From an uncultured Clostridia bacterium (GTDB lineage: Bacteria > Bacillota > Clostridia > TANB77 > CAG-508), in NCBI GenBank assembly GCA_934167755.1, contig CAKPLT010000021.1, positions 1-15,789 of the forward strand: a DNA stretch of 15,789 bases, in the 5' to 3' direction. The notes below the pieces were generated by a model that saw only the letters and a program-made list of their open reading frames with translations, was not told where the DNA came from and searched no databases. How positions within the stretch are numbered: position 1 is the stretch's first letter; every line of letters starts with the position of its first letter. This document shows, piece by piece, positions 6,241-14,331 of the stretch. A program made the translations under genes and the position numbers.

Positions 6241-6270
6241 AAAAAGACACTTGAAATATAGTGTCTTTTT
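6241..6270 (+). terminator. Intrinsic terminator after rplL
   Basis: An 11-bp perfect stem pairs AAAAAGACACT (6241-6251) with its reverse complement at 6260-6270 around an 8-base loop. The right arm ends in five T residues. It is 9 bp after the rplL stop and should end the ribosomal protein operon. Confidence 0.88.
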
Positions 6271-6285
6271 GCTTGCTATTTTGTG

Positions 6286-6291
6286 TATAAT
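6286..6291 (+). promoter_or_regulatory. Possible -10 box for mtnN
   Basis: A perfect TATAAT lies 50 bp before the mtnN start and 15 bp past the rplL terminator. No convincing -35 hexamer is found at 16-18 bp upstream, where the terminator's right arm lies. A promoter is expected in this gap because the preceding unit is terminated. Confidence 0.45.
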
Positions 6292-6340
6292 ACGATAAAA
6301 TATTAGCATAGTAATTTATGGAGATAAGGGGATTAAGGAT

Positions 6341-7051
6341 ATGAATATATATGGAATAATAGCAGCAATGCAAGAAGAAATGCAAGAAATAAAAAAAATA
6401 ATGACAGATATAGAAGAAAAAAAGGTGTATGAATTGACTTTTTTTGAAGGAAAAATAAATACTAAAAATGTTGTTTTAGTAGAATCAGGAGTAGGAAAAG
6501 TAAATGCAGCTAGAACAACACAAATTTTAATAGATAAGTTTAAAGTAGAAACTATTATAAATGTTGGGTCAGCTGGTTGTGCAAATAATGAATTAGAAAT
6601 AGGAGATATAGTAATAGGAAAAAAATTAGTTCAACATGATTTTGATATAACAGCATTTGGACATCCTAAAGGTTTTATAAGTAATGTAGGAGAAAATGTT
6701 GAAAGTGATAGTGAATTAATTATAAAAATGGAACAAACAATATCAAAGTTACAAGATAAAGAATTTAAAATAAAAGTTGGAACAATTGCATCAGGGGATA
6801 TTTTTTGTACAGAAAGAACAATGAAGGACAAAATAAGAACAAAATTTAATGCGGATGCAATCGAAATGGAAGGTTCTGCAATTGCACAAGTGTGTAAATT
6901 AGATAATATACCATTTATTGTTATAAGAAGCATATCAGATAATCCAAATGGAAATAATAATATAACATTTGAACAATTTTTAGAAAAAGCTTCAAAAAGA
7001 TGTGCACAAATAATTGAAGAATTTTTCAAGCAGGATGCTTTACAAATCTAG
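6341..7051 (+). CDS. mtnN: 5'-Methylthioadenosine/S-adenosylhomocysteine nucleosidase
   Basis: This cytoplasmic enzyme cleaves the N-glycosidic bond of MTA and SAH, giving adenine plus methylthioribose or S-ribosylhomocysteine; it detoxifies SAM by-products and feeds methionine salvage and the LuxS route. At 236 residues it has the family length. The N-terminal GIIAAMQEEM carries E12, the usual catalytic water-binding glutamate. INVGSAGCANNELEIGDIV (about 73-91) is the purine phosphorylase-type nucleoside-binding segment. IEMEGSAIAQVC has M176 and E177 (ribose contacts), and RSISDNPNG has D200, matching the adenine-protonating aspartate. The start ATG follows AAGGGG (6326-6331). It stands alone between the rplL terminator and the pheS promoter, whose -35 box lies inside its last codons. 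The Mtn assignment over other PNP/UDP family enzymes is firm. Confidence 0.93.
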   Translation: MNIYGIIAAMQEEMQEIKKIMTDIEEKKVYELTFFEGKINTKNVVLVESGVGKVNAARTTQILIDKFKVETIINVGSAGCANNELEIGDIVIGKKLVQHDFDITAFGHPKGFISNVGENVESDSELIIKMEQTISKLQDKEFKIKVGTIASGDIFCTERTMKDKIRTKFNADAIEMEGSAIAQVCKLDNIPFIVIRSISDNPNGNNNITFEQFLEKASKRCAQIIEEFFKQDALQI

Positions 7052-7067
7052 GAAAAAGTGCTATAAT
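7039..7067 (+). promoter_or_regulatory. Promoter of the pheST T-box transcript
   Basis: TTTACA (7039-7044) and a perfect TATAAT (7062-7067) have a 17-bp spacer. The -35 box and part of the spacer overlap the last codons of mtnN. Transcription should begin near 7073-7075, giving a leader of about 357 nt before pheS. Confidence 0.78.
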
Positions 7068-7073
7068 AGCAGT

Positions 7074-7358
7074 GCCATAAAGTATATTAATAAAAGCCCA
7101 TGAAAAAGCAAAGTAAATATATTGAAATGTATTACAGAGAAAATAGCAAAGCTGAGAGCTATTTATACAAAATATATTGAAAATTCACTTTTGAGGTCTT
7201 ACTTTGAATAATAGTAGAGGTAAGCGGTTGAACCGTTAAAACTATAATGAGGTTAATAAACGAGCTTTATAAAATATAAAAAAGCAAGTAATTAATAAAA
7301 TTAGGTGGTACCACGAAAAGAACCATTCGTCCTAATAGATAGGAAGGAGGGTTCTTTT
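7074..7358 (+). promoter_or_regulatory. T-box riboswitch, phenylalanine type (tRNA-Phe sensing)
   Basis: The leader contains a full T-box element. Stem I is closed by CAAAGTAA (7109-7116) with TTACTTTG (7199-7206). On its 3' side TTC (7184-7186), followed by A, is the likely specifier codon for Phe, matching the downstream synthetase. A short hairpin (CGGT/ACCG near 7225-7234) fits stem III. The T-box core is TTAGGTGGTACCACG (7301-7315): TGGT (7306-7309) can pair with the ACCA end of uncharged tRNA. Antiterminator helices are ATTAGG (7300-7305) with CCTAAT (7331-7336) and ACGAA (7313-7317) with TTCGT (7326-7330). They compete with the terminator at 7316-7358. Uncharged tRNA-Phe would favour read-through into pheS-pheT. 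Exact pairing inside stem I was not fully resolved. Confidence 0.93.
7316..7358 (+). terminator. T-box regulated terminator
   Basis: AAAAGAACC (7316-7324) pairs perfectly with GGTTCTTTT (7350-7358), and TCCT (7330-7333) with AGGA (7341-7344) can extend the stem inside. The final TTTTGTTG forms a short U-tract. The left arm overlaps the A2 antiterminator helix, so termination is conditional. Confidence 0.85.
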
Positions 7359-7430
7359 GTTGTTGGACAATTAGGATTATATAATTCTTTTCCAACCATA
7401 ATTATGCCTAGAGAAAGGAAGGATAAAAAA
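7359..7430 (+). other. Spacer between the T-box terminator and pheS
   Basis: Together with the T-box leader this fills the 379-base gap between mtnN and pheS. No gene is supported here. An open frame running from a GTG at 7305 into pheS is only the T-box core read as codons. The spacer ends with the pheS ribosome binding site AAGGAAGGA (7415-7423). Confidence 0.7.
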
Positions 7431-8480
7431 ATGCAAGAAAAAATTGAAGAAATTAAAAAACAAGCAGAAGAAAGAATCAAAGAAATAAAAAATTCACAAG
7501 AATTGCAAGACTTAAAAGTTAAAGTTTTAGGAAAGAAAAGTGAATTATCTAATTTACTAAAAAGTTTAGGAAGTTTAAGTCCAGAAGAAAGACCAAAGAT
7601 TGGAGCACTTGTAAATGATGCACGAAAATCTATAGAAGAAAAACTATCTATCGCAGAAGAAAGCATAAGAGAAAATATGTTAGCTGAAAAATTAGAAAAA
7701 GAAACAATAGATATTACATTACCTGGAACAAAAATGAAAAGAGGAAGCAAACACCCTGTAAACAGAGTAATAGAAGAAATAGAAGACTTATTTGTATCAA
7801 TGGGATATGATGTTGTATCAGGTCCAGAATTAGAAACAGATGAATTTTGTTTTGAAAGATTAAATTTACCTAAAGGTCATCCTGCAAGAGATATGCAAGA
7901 TAGTTTTTATATAACAAATGAATATTTATTAAGAACACAAACATCAGCAGTTCAAGCAAGAACAATGCTTGCCAATACAGAAAAAACACCAATTAGAATG
8001 ATATGCGCAGGAAAAACATATCGTAGGGAAGATGATGCAACACATTCACATCAATTTGGTCAAGTTGAAGGACTTGTAATAGACAAAAAAGAAAGAAATG
8101 TATCACTTGCAGATTTAAAGGGAACATTAGAAGTATTTGTAAAAAAATTAATAGGAAAAAATTGTGAATTGCGTTTTAGACCTAGTTATTTTCCGTTCAC
8201 AGAACCATCTTATGAAGTAGATGTAAGTTGCTTTAAGTGTGGAGGAAAAGGATGTAATCTATGCAAACAAACAGGATGGATAGAAGTACTCGGATCAGGA
8301 ATTGTACATCCAAATGTATTAAAAATGAATGGATATGATCCAGATAAATATAGTGGATTTGCATTCGGAACTGGTTTAGAGCGTTTAGCGATGTTTAAAT
8401 ATGGAATACCAGACATGAGATATTTATATGCAAATGATATACGATTTTTATCACAATTTGATAGAAAGGACGAAGAATAA
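7431..8480 (+). CDS. pheS: Phenylalanine--tRNA ligase alpha subunit
   Basis: PheS is the catalytic subunit of the alpha2-beta2 class II synthetase that charges tRNA-Phe. From the ATG at 7431 it has 349 residues, normal for the family. An N-terminal coiled coil (about 1-85) binds tRNA. The class II core follows, with RGSKHPVNRVIEEIEDLFVSMGY (motif 1 region), the motif 2 region near YRREDDATHSHQFGQVEG, and FGTGLERLAMFKYGIPDMR (motif 3). A CxxCx4CxxC cluster (C267, C270, C275, C278) precedes GWIEVLGSGIVHPNVL; such a knuckle is common in Firmicute PheS. The start is set by AAGGAAGGA upstream and by homology; the longer GTG frame from 7305 would run through the T-box core. pheT follows after 20 bp, and both depend on the T-box. 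Confidence 0.96.
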   Translation: MQEKIEEIKKQAEERIKEIKNSQELQDLKVKVLGKKSELSNLLKSLGSLSPEERPKIGALVNDARKSIEEKLSIAEESIRENMLAEKLEKETIDITLPGTKMKRGSKHPVNRVIEEIEDLFVSMGYDVVSGPELETDEFCFERLNLPKGHPARDMQDSFYITNEYLLRTQTSAVQARTMLANTEKTPIRMICAGKTYRREDDATHSHQFGQVEGLVIDKKERNVSLADLKGTLEVFVKKLIGKNCELRFRPSYFPFTEPSYEVDVSCFKCGGKGCNLCKQTGWIEVLGSGIVHPNVLKMNGYDPDKYSGFAFGTGLERLAMFKYGIPDMRYLYANDIRFLSQFDRKDEE

Positions 8481-8500
8481 TTGTAAAAGGAGGTAAAAGA

Positions 8501-10864
8501 ATGAAATTAAGTACGAATTTTGTAAAAGATTATGTAGATATAGATGTAGATATAAATCAATTAGCAGAAGATATGACAAGGGTAGGAAATGAATATGATT
8601 CTGCTGGAAAATTAATTAATGCCACAAAGTTAGTAATTGGTGAGATAATTGAATGTGTTGATCATCCAGATTCTGATCACTTACATTTATGCAAGGTAAA
8701 TATAGGAACAGAAGTGTTAGATATAGTATGTGGTGCACCAAATGCTAGAAAGGGATTAAAAGTTATTGTTGCATTAGATGGGGCAGTTCTACCAGATAAG
8801 ACTATAAAAAAAGGTATGATAAGGGGGCAAGAGTCAAATGGTATGTTGTGCTCAATTGCTGAATTGGGTATAGAACATAAATTTTTAAAACCAGAGGATT
8901 CAGAGGGGATTGCTGAACTTGGAAATGATGCAGAGCCTGGAGAAGATCCAATCAAATATATGGGAATGGACGATGGTGTAATAGATTTTGAATTGACTGC
9001 TAATAGAGGTGATTTGTTAAGTATATTAGGGATGGCTTATGAAATTGGTGCAATTTATGATAAACCTGTTAAAGAGGTTGATTTAAAACATAAAGAACAA
9101 GGAGAAGACTTTAATAAAACTTTCACATCAGAAGTTAAAACAGAAAATTGTAAAATGTTATTAATAAAAAAAGTAGAAGATGTTGAAATTAAAGGAAGTC
9201 CAGCTTTTATTAAAAATAGATTAATAGCTTCTGGAATAAGACCTATTAATAATGTTGTTGATATAAGTAATTATGTTATGCTTGAACTTGGTCAACCATT
9301 GCATTTCTATGATTCTGATAGACTTGGAAATAAGCTAGTTGTTAGAATGGCTGATGAAGGAGAAAAATTAACTACTTTAGACGGAAATGAAAGAATATTA
9401 AGCAATAATGATATTGTAATTGCTGATAATACACATAGTGTTGGGTTAGCAGGAGTTATGGGAGGACTAGAAACTGAAGTTGAAGAAAATACAAAAAATA
9501 TAATTATAGAATCTGCAATATTTGATTCTGTAAAAGTTAGAGTGACTTCTAATAAAATTTTAAGAAGTGAAGCAAGCAATAGATTTGAAAAAGGACTTGA
9601 CCCTAATAGAACATATATGGCAATTGAAAGAGCTTGTACATTGTTAGAAAAATACGCAAATGGGAAAGTTGTTACTGGAACAGTTGTATATGATACAACT
9701 AATAAAGATGATAAAGAAATTGATATAACATTTAAAAATATAAATGATGTATTAGGAACTGTTATACCAAACGAAGAAATTCTTAATGTATTTAGAAAAT
9801 TAGGATTTACATATAAGGTTAATGGAGAAACAGTAACAGTTAAAGTTCCTTCAAGAAGATTAGATATTTCAATTAAAGAAGATTTGATTGAAGAGGTAAG
9901 CCGTATATATGGTGTTGATAATATACAAGGAAAATTACCTGTTGTTCCAATGAGAAAAGGAAGTTATGATAAAACACAAAGAGAAATAAGAAATAAAATG
10001 ATTGCTTTAGGCTTAAATGAAACATTATCATATATATTAATAAATGACAAGGAAGTAAATGGATACACTTTAGATGAGTTCGAACCATTAAAATTATTAG
10101 CCCCAATTACAGAAGATAGAAATACTTTGAGATATAGTATAATTCCATCATTATATAAAATTTATGAATATAATTATGCTCGTGGACAAAAAGATGTATC
10201 AATATTTGAGATTGGGAAAGGCTTCTATAAAAAAAGAGAAATTTATGGAGAAGATACAAAATTGTGTGCATTAATGACTGGAAAATATTATTTTGGATTG
10301 AATAATACAAAAAATGTTGATTTCTATACAATTAAAGGTGTTGCAGAAGAAATGCTTGATTATCTGGGATATGCAGGAAGATATAGTTTTATGAAAAAAG
10401 ATATGCCAAAAGAAATGCACCCTGGTCAAAGTGCTATTATAAATGTAAATGGTACAGATATTGGATTGATTGGAAAGATACATCCAAATGTTACAAATGA
10501 GGATGTTTATGTACTTGAAATCAATTTAGATGAATTATTCAAGAAAAAAGTAGGAAAAATGAAATATAAAGAAATTTCAAAATTTCCAAGTATAAAGAAA
10601 GATATTGCATTTGTTGTTGATAAATCATCAACATCAAAAGAAATTGAAAAAGTTATAAAAAATGCTGGTGGAAGTTTACTTACTGAGATTGAGGTTTTTG
10701 ATGTTTATACAGGTGCTATAATTGGACTAGATAAAAAATCTATTGCTTATTCATTAACTTTTTCAGATAATAAAAAGACTTTAACTGATGATGAGGTTAA
10801 TGGTTTAATGGAAAAGGTTATGGAAAATGTTTGTAAAAAATTTGGAGCTGAAATTAGAAAGTAA
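8501..10864 (+). CDS. pheT: Phenylalanine--tRNA ligase beta subunit
   Basis: PheT is the 787-residue non-catalytic partner of PheS, supplying tRNA binding and editing of mischarged Tyr-tRNA-Phe. Domains in order are a tRNA-binding OB fold (about 40-155, with LHLCKVNIG, DIVCGAPNARKGLKV, GVESNGMLCS-like GQESNGMLCS, and ELGI), the B3/B4 editing region (about 205-380, with RPINNVVDISNYVMLELGQPLHFYD), the B5 domain (about 400-470), a class II-like core lacking catalytic motifs (about 475-680), and a C-terminal FDX-ACB anticodon-binding domain (about 695-787, with SKFPSIKKDIAFVVD and YSLTFSDNKKTLTDDEVN). The ATG at 8501 has a strong AAAGGAGG site. Length is close to the usual 790-800. It is cotranscribed with pheS and closed by its own terminator. 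Confidence 0.96.
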   Translation: MKLSTNFVKDYVDIDVDINQLAEDMTRVGNEYDSAGKLINATKLVIGEIIECVDHPDSDHLHLCKVNIGTEVLDIVCGAPNARKGLKVIVALDGAVLPDKTIKKGMIRGQESNGMLCSIAELGIEHKFLKPEDSEGIAELGNDAEPGEDPIKYMGMDDGVIDFELTANRGDLLSILGMAYEIGAIYDKPVKEVDLKHKEQGEDFNKTFTSEVKTENCKMLLIKKVEDVEIKGSPAFIKNRLIASGIRPINNVVDISNYVMLELGQPLHFYDSDRLGNKLVVRMADEGEKLTTLDGNERILSNNDIVIADNTHSVGLAGVMGGLETEVEENTKNIIIESAIFDSVKVRVTSNKILRSEASNRFEKGLDPNRTYMAIERACTLLEKYANGKVVTGTVVYDTTNKDDKEIDITFKNINDVLGTVIPNEEILNVFRKLGFTYKVNGETVTVKVPSRRLDISIKEDLIEEVSRIYGVDNIQGKLPVVPMRKGSYDKTQREIRNKMIALGLNETLSYILINDKEVNGYTLDEFEPLKLLAPITEDRNTLRYSIIPSLYKIYEYNYARGQKDVSIFEIGKGFYKKREIYGEDTKLCALMTGKYYFGLNNTKNVDFYTIKGVAEEMLDYLGYAGRYSFMKKDMPKEMHPGQSAIINVNGTDIGLIGKIHPNVTNEDVYVLEINLDELFKKKVGKMKYKEISKFPSIKKDIAFVVDKSSTSKEIEKVIKNAGGSLLTEIEVFDVYTGAIIGLDKKSIAYSLTFSDNKKTLTDDEVNGLMEKVMENVCKKFGAEIRK

Positions 10865-10878
10865 TAAAAATATTTAGT

Positions 10879-10913
10879 AAAAAGGCTAGTTTAAAACATA
10901 ACTAGTCTTTTTT
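10879..10913 (+). terminator. Intrinsic terminator after pheT
   Basis: A 13-bp stem (10879-10891 with 10900-10912, one G-U pair) with an 8-base loop is followed by a T-run to 10913. It lies 14 bp beyond the pheT stop. The A-rich left side is preceded by few T residues on the opposite strand, so it acts mainly forward. Confidence 0.88.
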
Positions 10914-10932
10914 GCAGATTGCTGTAAAGGTC

Positions 10933-10961
10933 TTGTCAAATAGTAAAAAATATTATATAAT
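10933..10961 (+). promoter_or_regulatory. Promoter of the SNF2 helicase-trmFO unit
   Basis: TTGTCA (10933-10938), a 17-bp spacer and a perfect TATAAT (10956-10961) form a strong sigma-A-type promoter 20 bp past the pheT terminator. The start site near 10968 leaves a short leader holding the ribosome binding site AAGGAGA. Confidence 0.78.
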
Positions 10962-10990
10962 TATAAGCCAAGAAATGGCAAGGAGAAGAT

Positions 10991-13900
10991 ATGTTAGTAA
11001 ATGATGAAATAATAGAGAGATTGCTTTGGGATGCTGAAAGTGAAAGGGTACAAAAAGCAAGGCTATATGTAAAAACTCAAAGAGTTGAAATAGAAAAAAT
11101 AAATTATAATGATGAAAACAATTTTGATATAACAGGAAATGTAACAGGGCAAGATATATATAAAACACATATAAGCGTAGAAGATGGGGAAATAATAGAT
11201 GTAACATGTGAATGTCCAGATTATCAGAGCAGATATGCAGCATGTAAACATATAGTAGCAACAATGATGGAATTTTCATCAAATGTTAAATATGAAAAAA
11301 TGGTAAAAGGTTCTAATAATATAAATATAAATAAAATGTTACGAAGTGACTTAAAATATAGATGCTTTAAGCAAATAGTAAATGAATTTTATGCAGAAGA
11401 AATGCAAGAAATTGAAGAAGAAAAAGAGCAAGAGTCAAATTTAGAAAAAATAAGATTAGAACCTAAACTTATTTATGATAGATATTCAAACAATTTAAGA
11501 GTAGAATTTAAAATTGGAAATCAAAGAATGTATAAGTTAAAAAATTTAGATGAGTTTTATGATAGAATGATGACTGGAGAAAAATATAAATATGGTAATA
11601 AGTTGGAGTTTGTTCACAAAAAAGAGATGTTTGAGGAAAATGAGCAAAAATTATTAGAATTTATACTAAAACATTCTGAGATAATAAGATTTGTAAATTC
11701 AAATTCAAATTCGAATTATAGATATTATGGAAAAGCCATGAGTGATGGATATATTTTATTAAATAATAGTGGAATAGATGAACTATTTGATATATTAAAA
11801 GGGGAACAAATATCTTTTCAAAAAGAATATAAAGATGAGAAATTAGAATTAATAGATAAAAATCCTGATTTACATTTTGTGATGAAAAAAAAGGGAAAAG
11901 AAGAATATAAAATTGTACTAAATAAAGATATAGACATTATGAGAGATATTGAGCTATTAAAAGGAAAAGCGTATACATATATATTGTTTGACAATAAATT
12001 ATATAGATGTGATAAAAAATATGAGCAAACAACTATTAAATTATTAAAAATGTTAAAAAACAATTATTTAACAGAATTAGTATTTGGAAAAGAACAACTA
12101 CCAGAATTGTTTTCAGTTATATTACTAAAATTAAAAGACAGTATAGAATTTAAAGGAATTGATGAACAACAAATAGAACAATACAAGCCTAAAAAGCTTG
12201 GGGTAAAATTATTTTTAGACTTTGATGAAAATGATTATATATTAGCTGAAACGAAATTCTGTTATGGTGAAGAAGAATTTAATCCATTACAGCAAATAAT
12301 AGATATAAAATATCCAAGAGATGTTGTATCTGAAAATAGAGCATTGAACTTGTTTAGAAAAACTGGTTTCATGTATTATGCTCAAAAAGAATGTTTTATC
12401 CTTCCAGAGGAAGATAAAATATATAACTTTCTAACAAATGACATAAATGAATATATGCAAAAATTTGAAGTAATGGTAACAGATAACTTTAAAGCAAAAG
12501 AAATAAAACAACCTAAAATAGGAAGTTTGGGAATAAAAGTTGAAAATAATTTGCTAACAATTGATTTAGCTAATTTAAATATAGATATTAAAGAATTAGA
12601 AGAAATAATGGCTAAATATGAGCTAAAGAAAAAATACCATAAACTAAAAGATGGAAGTTTTGTAAATTTAGAAGAAAATCCTGATATAGAATTTATTGAC
12701 AAATTGATGACAGGGATGGATATAAGTTATAAAGACTTAGAAAAAGGAAATGTAAAATTGCCAGTTAATAGAAGTTTATATTTAAATCAATTATTAAAAA
12801 CTGTTCCAAATACTCAAATAAATAAAAATTCAGAATATAAAAAATTGATAAATGGTTTAGACAAACAAAATGGAGAAGATGATGTAGAAATACCATCAAG
12901 TTTAGAAAGTATTTTAAGATATTATCAGAAAACAGGCTATAAATGGTTGAAAACATTAGATAATTATAAATTTGGTGGAATATTAGCAGATGATATGGGG
13001 CTTGGAAAAACAATACAAATGCTATCAATTATTGCAGGATATATTGAAGAAAATTCGGATTGTGAGAAAAGAGCATCTATAGTAATATGTCCAAGTTCAC
13101 TTACATTAAACTGGCAAAATGAATCTCAGAAATTTACTAATAAATTGAAAACACTTGTTATAAGAGGAAGTGCACAAGAACGAAAAAATCAGATAAAGAA
13201 TATATATAAATATGATTTAATAATAACATCATATGACTTACTAAAAAGAGATATAGAAATATATAAAGAAAATAAATATCAATTTCGATTTGCTATAACA
13301 GATGAAGCACAATATTTGAAAAATAGCAATACTCAAAATGCAAAAGCTGTTAAAGAAATATTAGCAGATACAAGATATGCTTTAACAGGAACACCGATAG
13401 AAAATTCATTGGCAGAATTGTGGTCAATTTTTGATTATATAATGCCAGGATATTTATTTGGATATAAAAAATTTAAAACAGAATATGAAGTGCCAATAGT
13501 TAAAGACAATAATCAAAATGCAATGAAAAAGTTAAAGATGTTAATTGAACCTTTTGTTCTTAGAAGAACCAAAAAAGAAGTTCTAACAGAACTACCAGAA
13601 AAAACAATAACTGTTTTAAATAATCAAATGAAAGATGAACAGGAAAAAATTTATTTGAATTATTTAGCACAAGCAAAACATGATATCGCTGAAACTATAA
13701 GTTTAAGAGGATTTGAAAAAAGTCATATTCAAGTTTTGGCAGCACTTACAAGATTACGCCAAATTTGTTGTCATCCAAGCTTATTTATTAAAGATTACCA
13801 AGAAGGAAGTAGTAAGCTGGAACAGTGTATAGAAATAGTAAAAGATGCTACAGAAGCGGGACATAAAATTTTACTATTTTCTGGATATACTTCAATGTTT

Positions 13901-14320
13901 GAACTTATTCAAAAAGAATTAGAAAAAAATGATATAACATATTTTAAACTAACTGGTTCAACAAAAGTTGATGAGAGAATTAGAATGGTTGATGAGTTTA
14001 ATGAAAATAAAGATATAAAAGTATTTTTGATTTCACTTAAAGCAGGAGGAACAGGACTTAACTTAACAGGAGCAGATATGGTTATTCATTATGATCCTTG
14101 GTGGAATGCATCAGCAGAAAATCAAGCAACAGATAGAGCATATAGAATAGGGCAGAAAAATAATGTTCAAGTATATAAATTAATTACAAAAAATTCAATA
14201 GAAGAAAGAATATATGATTTACAGCAAAAAAAGTCTGAACTTATTGATAATGTACTTGATACAAAGACATCATTTATTAGTAAACTTTCGAAAGATGATA
14301 TTATGAAATTATTTAAATAA
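10991..14320 (+). CDS. SWIM-domain SNF2/SWI2-family helicase-like ATPase
   Basis: This 1109-residue protein belongs to the bacterial SNF2 (Swi2/Snf2, superfamily 2) DNA translocases. A SWIM zinc finger lies at the N-terminus (C73-x-C75 ... C85-x-H87). Residues about 120-610 are a divergent region of the kind often called the bacterial SNF2 helicase-associated part. The first RecA lobe has Walker A GLGKT (670-674) and Walker B DEAQ (771-774), plus TGTPIENSLAELWSIFDYIMPG. The second lobe has LFSGYTSM, SLKAGGTGLNLTGAD and the motif VI region DRAYRIGQ (1048-1055) with the arginine finger. All ATPase motifs look intact. Such proteins remodel DNA-protein complexes or associate with RNA polymerase; the exact role is unknown. 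The ATG at 10991 follows AAGGAGA with its own promoter. trmFO follows after 11 bp. A defence role cannot be argued from this context. Confidence 0.93.
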   Translation: MLVNDEIIERLLWDAESERVQKARLYVKTQRVEIEKINYNDENNFDITGNVTGQDIYKTHISVEDGEIIDVTCECPDYQSRYAACKHIVATMMEFSSNVKYEKMVKGSNNININKMLRSDLKYRCFKQIVNEFYAEEMQEIEEEKEQESNLEKIRLEPKLIYDRYSNNLRVEFKIGNQRMYKLKNLDEFYDRMMTGEKYKYGNKLEFVHKKEMFEENEQKLLEFILKHSEIIRFVNSNSNSNYRYYGKAMSDGYILLNNSGIDELFDILKGEQISFQKEYKDEKLELIDKNPDLHFVMKKKGKEEYKIVLNKDIDIMRDIELLKGKAYTYILFDNKLYRCDKKYEQTTIKLLKMLKNNYLTELVFGKEQLPELFSVILLKLKDSIEFKGIDEQQIEQYKPKKLGVKLFLDFDENDYILAETKFCYGEEEFNPLQQIIDIKYPRDVVSENRALNLFRKTGFMYYAQKECFILPEEDKIYNFLTNDINEYMQKFEVMVTDNFKAKEIKQPKIGSLGIKVENNLLTIDLANLNIDIKELEEIMAKYELKKKYHKLKDGSFVNLEENPDIEFIDKLMTGMDISYKDLEKGNVKLPVNRSLYLNQLLKTVPNTQINKNSEYKKLINGLDKQNGEDDVEIPSSLESILRYYQKTGYKWLKTLDNYKFGGILADDMGLGKTIQMLSIIAGYIEENSDCEKRASIVICPSSLTLNWQNESQKFTNKLKTLVIRGSAQERKNQIKNIYKYDLIITSYDLLKRDIEIYKENKYQFRFAITDEAQYLKNSNTQNAKAVKEILADTRYALTGTPIENSLAELWSIFDYIMPGYLFGYKKFKTEYEVPIVKDNNQNAMKKLKMLIEPFVLRRTKKEVLTELPEKTITVLNNQMKDEQEKIYLNYLAQAKHDIAETISLRGFEKSHIQVLAALTRLRQICCHPSLFIKDYQEGSSKLEQCIEIVKDATEAGHKILLFSGYTSMFELIQKELEKNDITYFKLTGSTKVDERIRMVDEFNENKDIKVFLISLKAGGTGLNLTGADMVIHYDPWWNASAENQATDRAYRIGQKNNVQVYKLITKNSIEERIYDLQQKKSELIDNVLDTKTSFISKLSKDDIMKLFK

Positions 14321-14331
14321 AGGAAGTAATT

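Noticed and set aside
6631..7029. Minus-strand frame of 132 codons opposite mtnN
   Set aside because: Shadow of a well-conserved gene; serine/isoleucine-rich composition is typical of antisense translation of A-rich codons.
7305..7430. Coding extension of pheS from GTG 7305
   Set aside because: The bases form the T-box core, antiterminator and terminator, and the translated residues have no PheS counterpart.
7301..7750. Minus-strand frame opposite the T-box and pheS start
   Set aside because: It overlaps the structured leader and pheS coiled coil in antisense and looks like no known protein.
10953..11282. Minus-strand frame opposite the start of the SNF2 gene
   Set aside because: It overlaps the promoter and N-terminus of the SNF2 gene in antisense and consists of low-complexity hydrophobic residues.
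10991..14320. SNF2 gene considered as part of a DISARM-like or other phage-defence locus
   Set aside because: No methyltransferase, nuclease, PLD or DUF1998-type partner is nearby; neighbours are pheT and trmFO and the domain layout is that of ordinary bacterial SNF2 ATPases.
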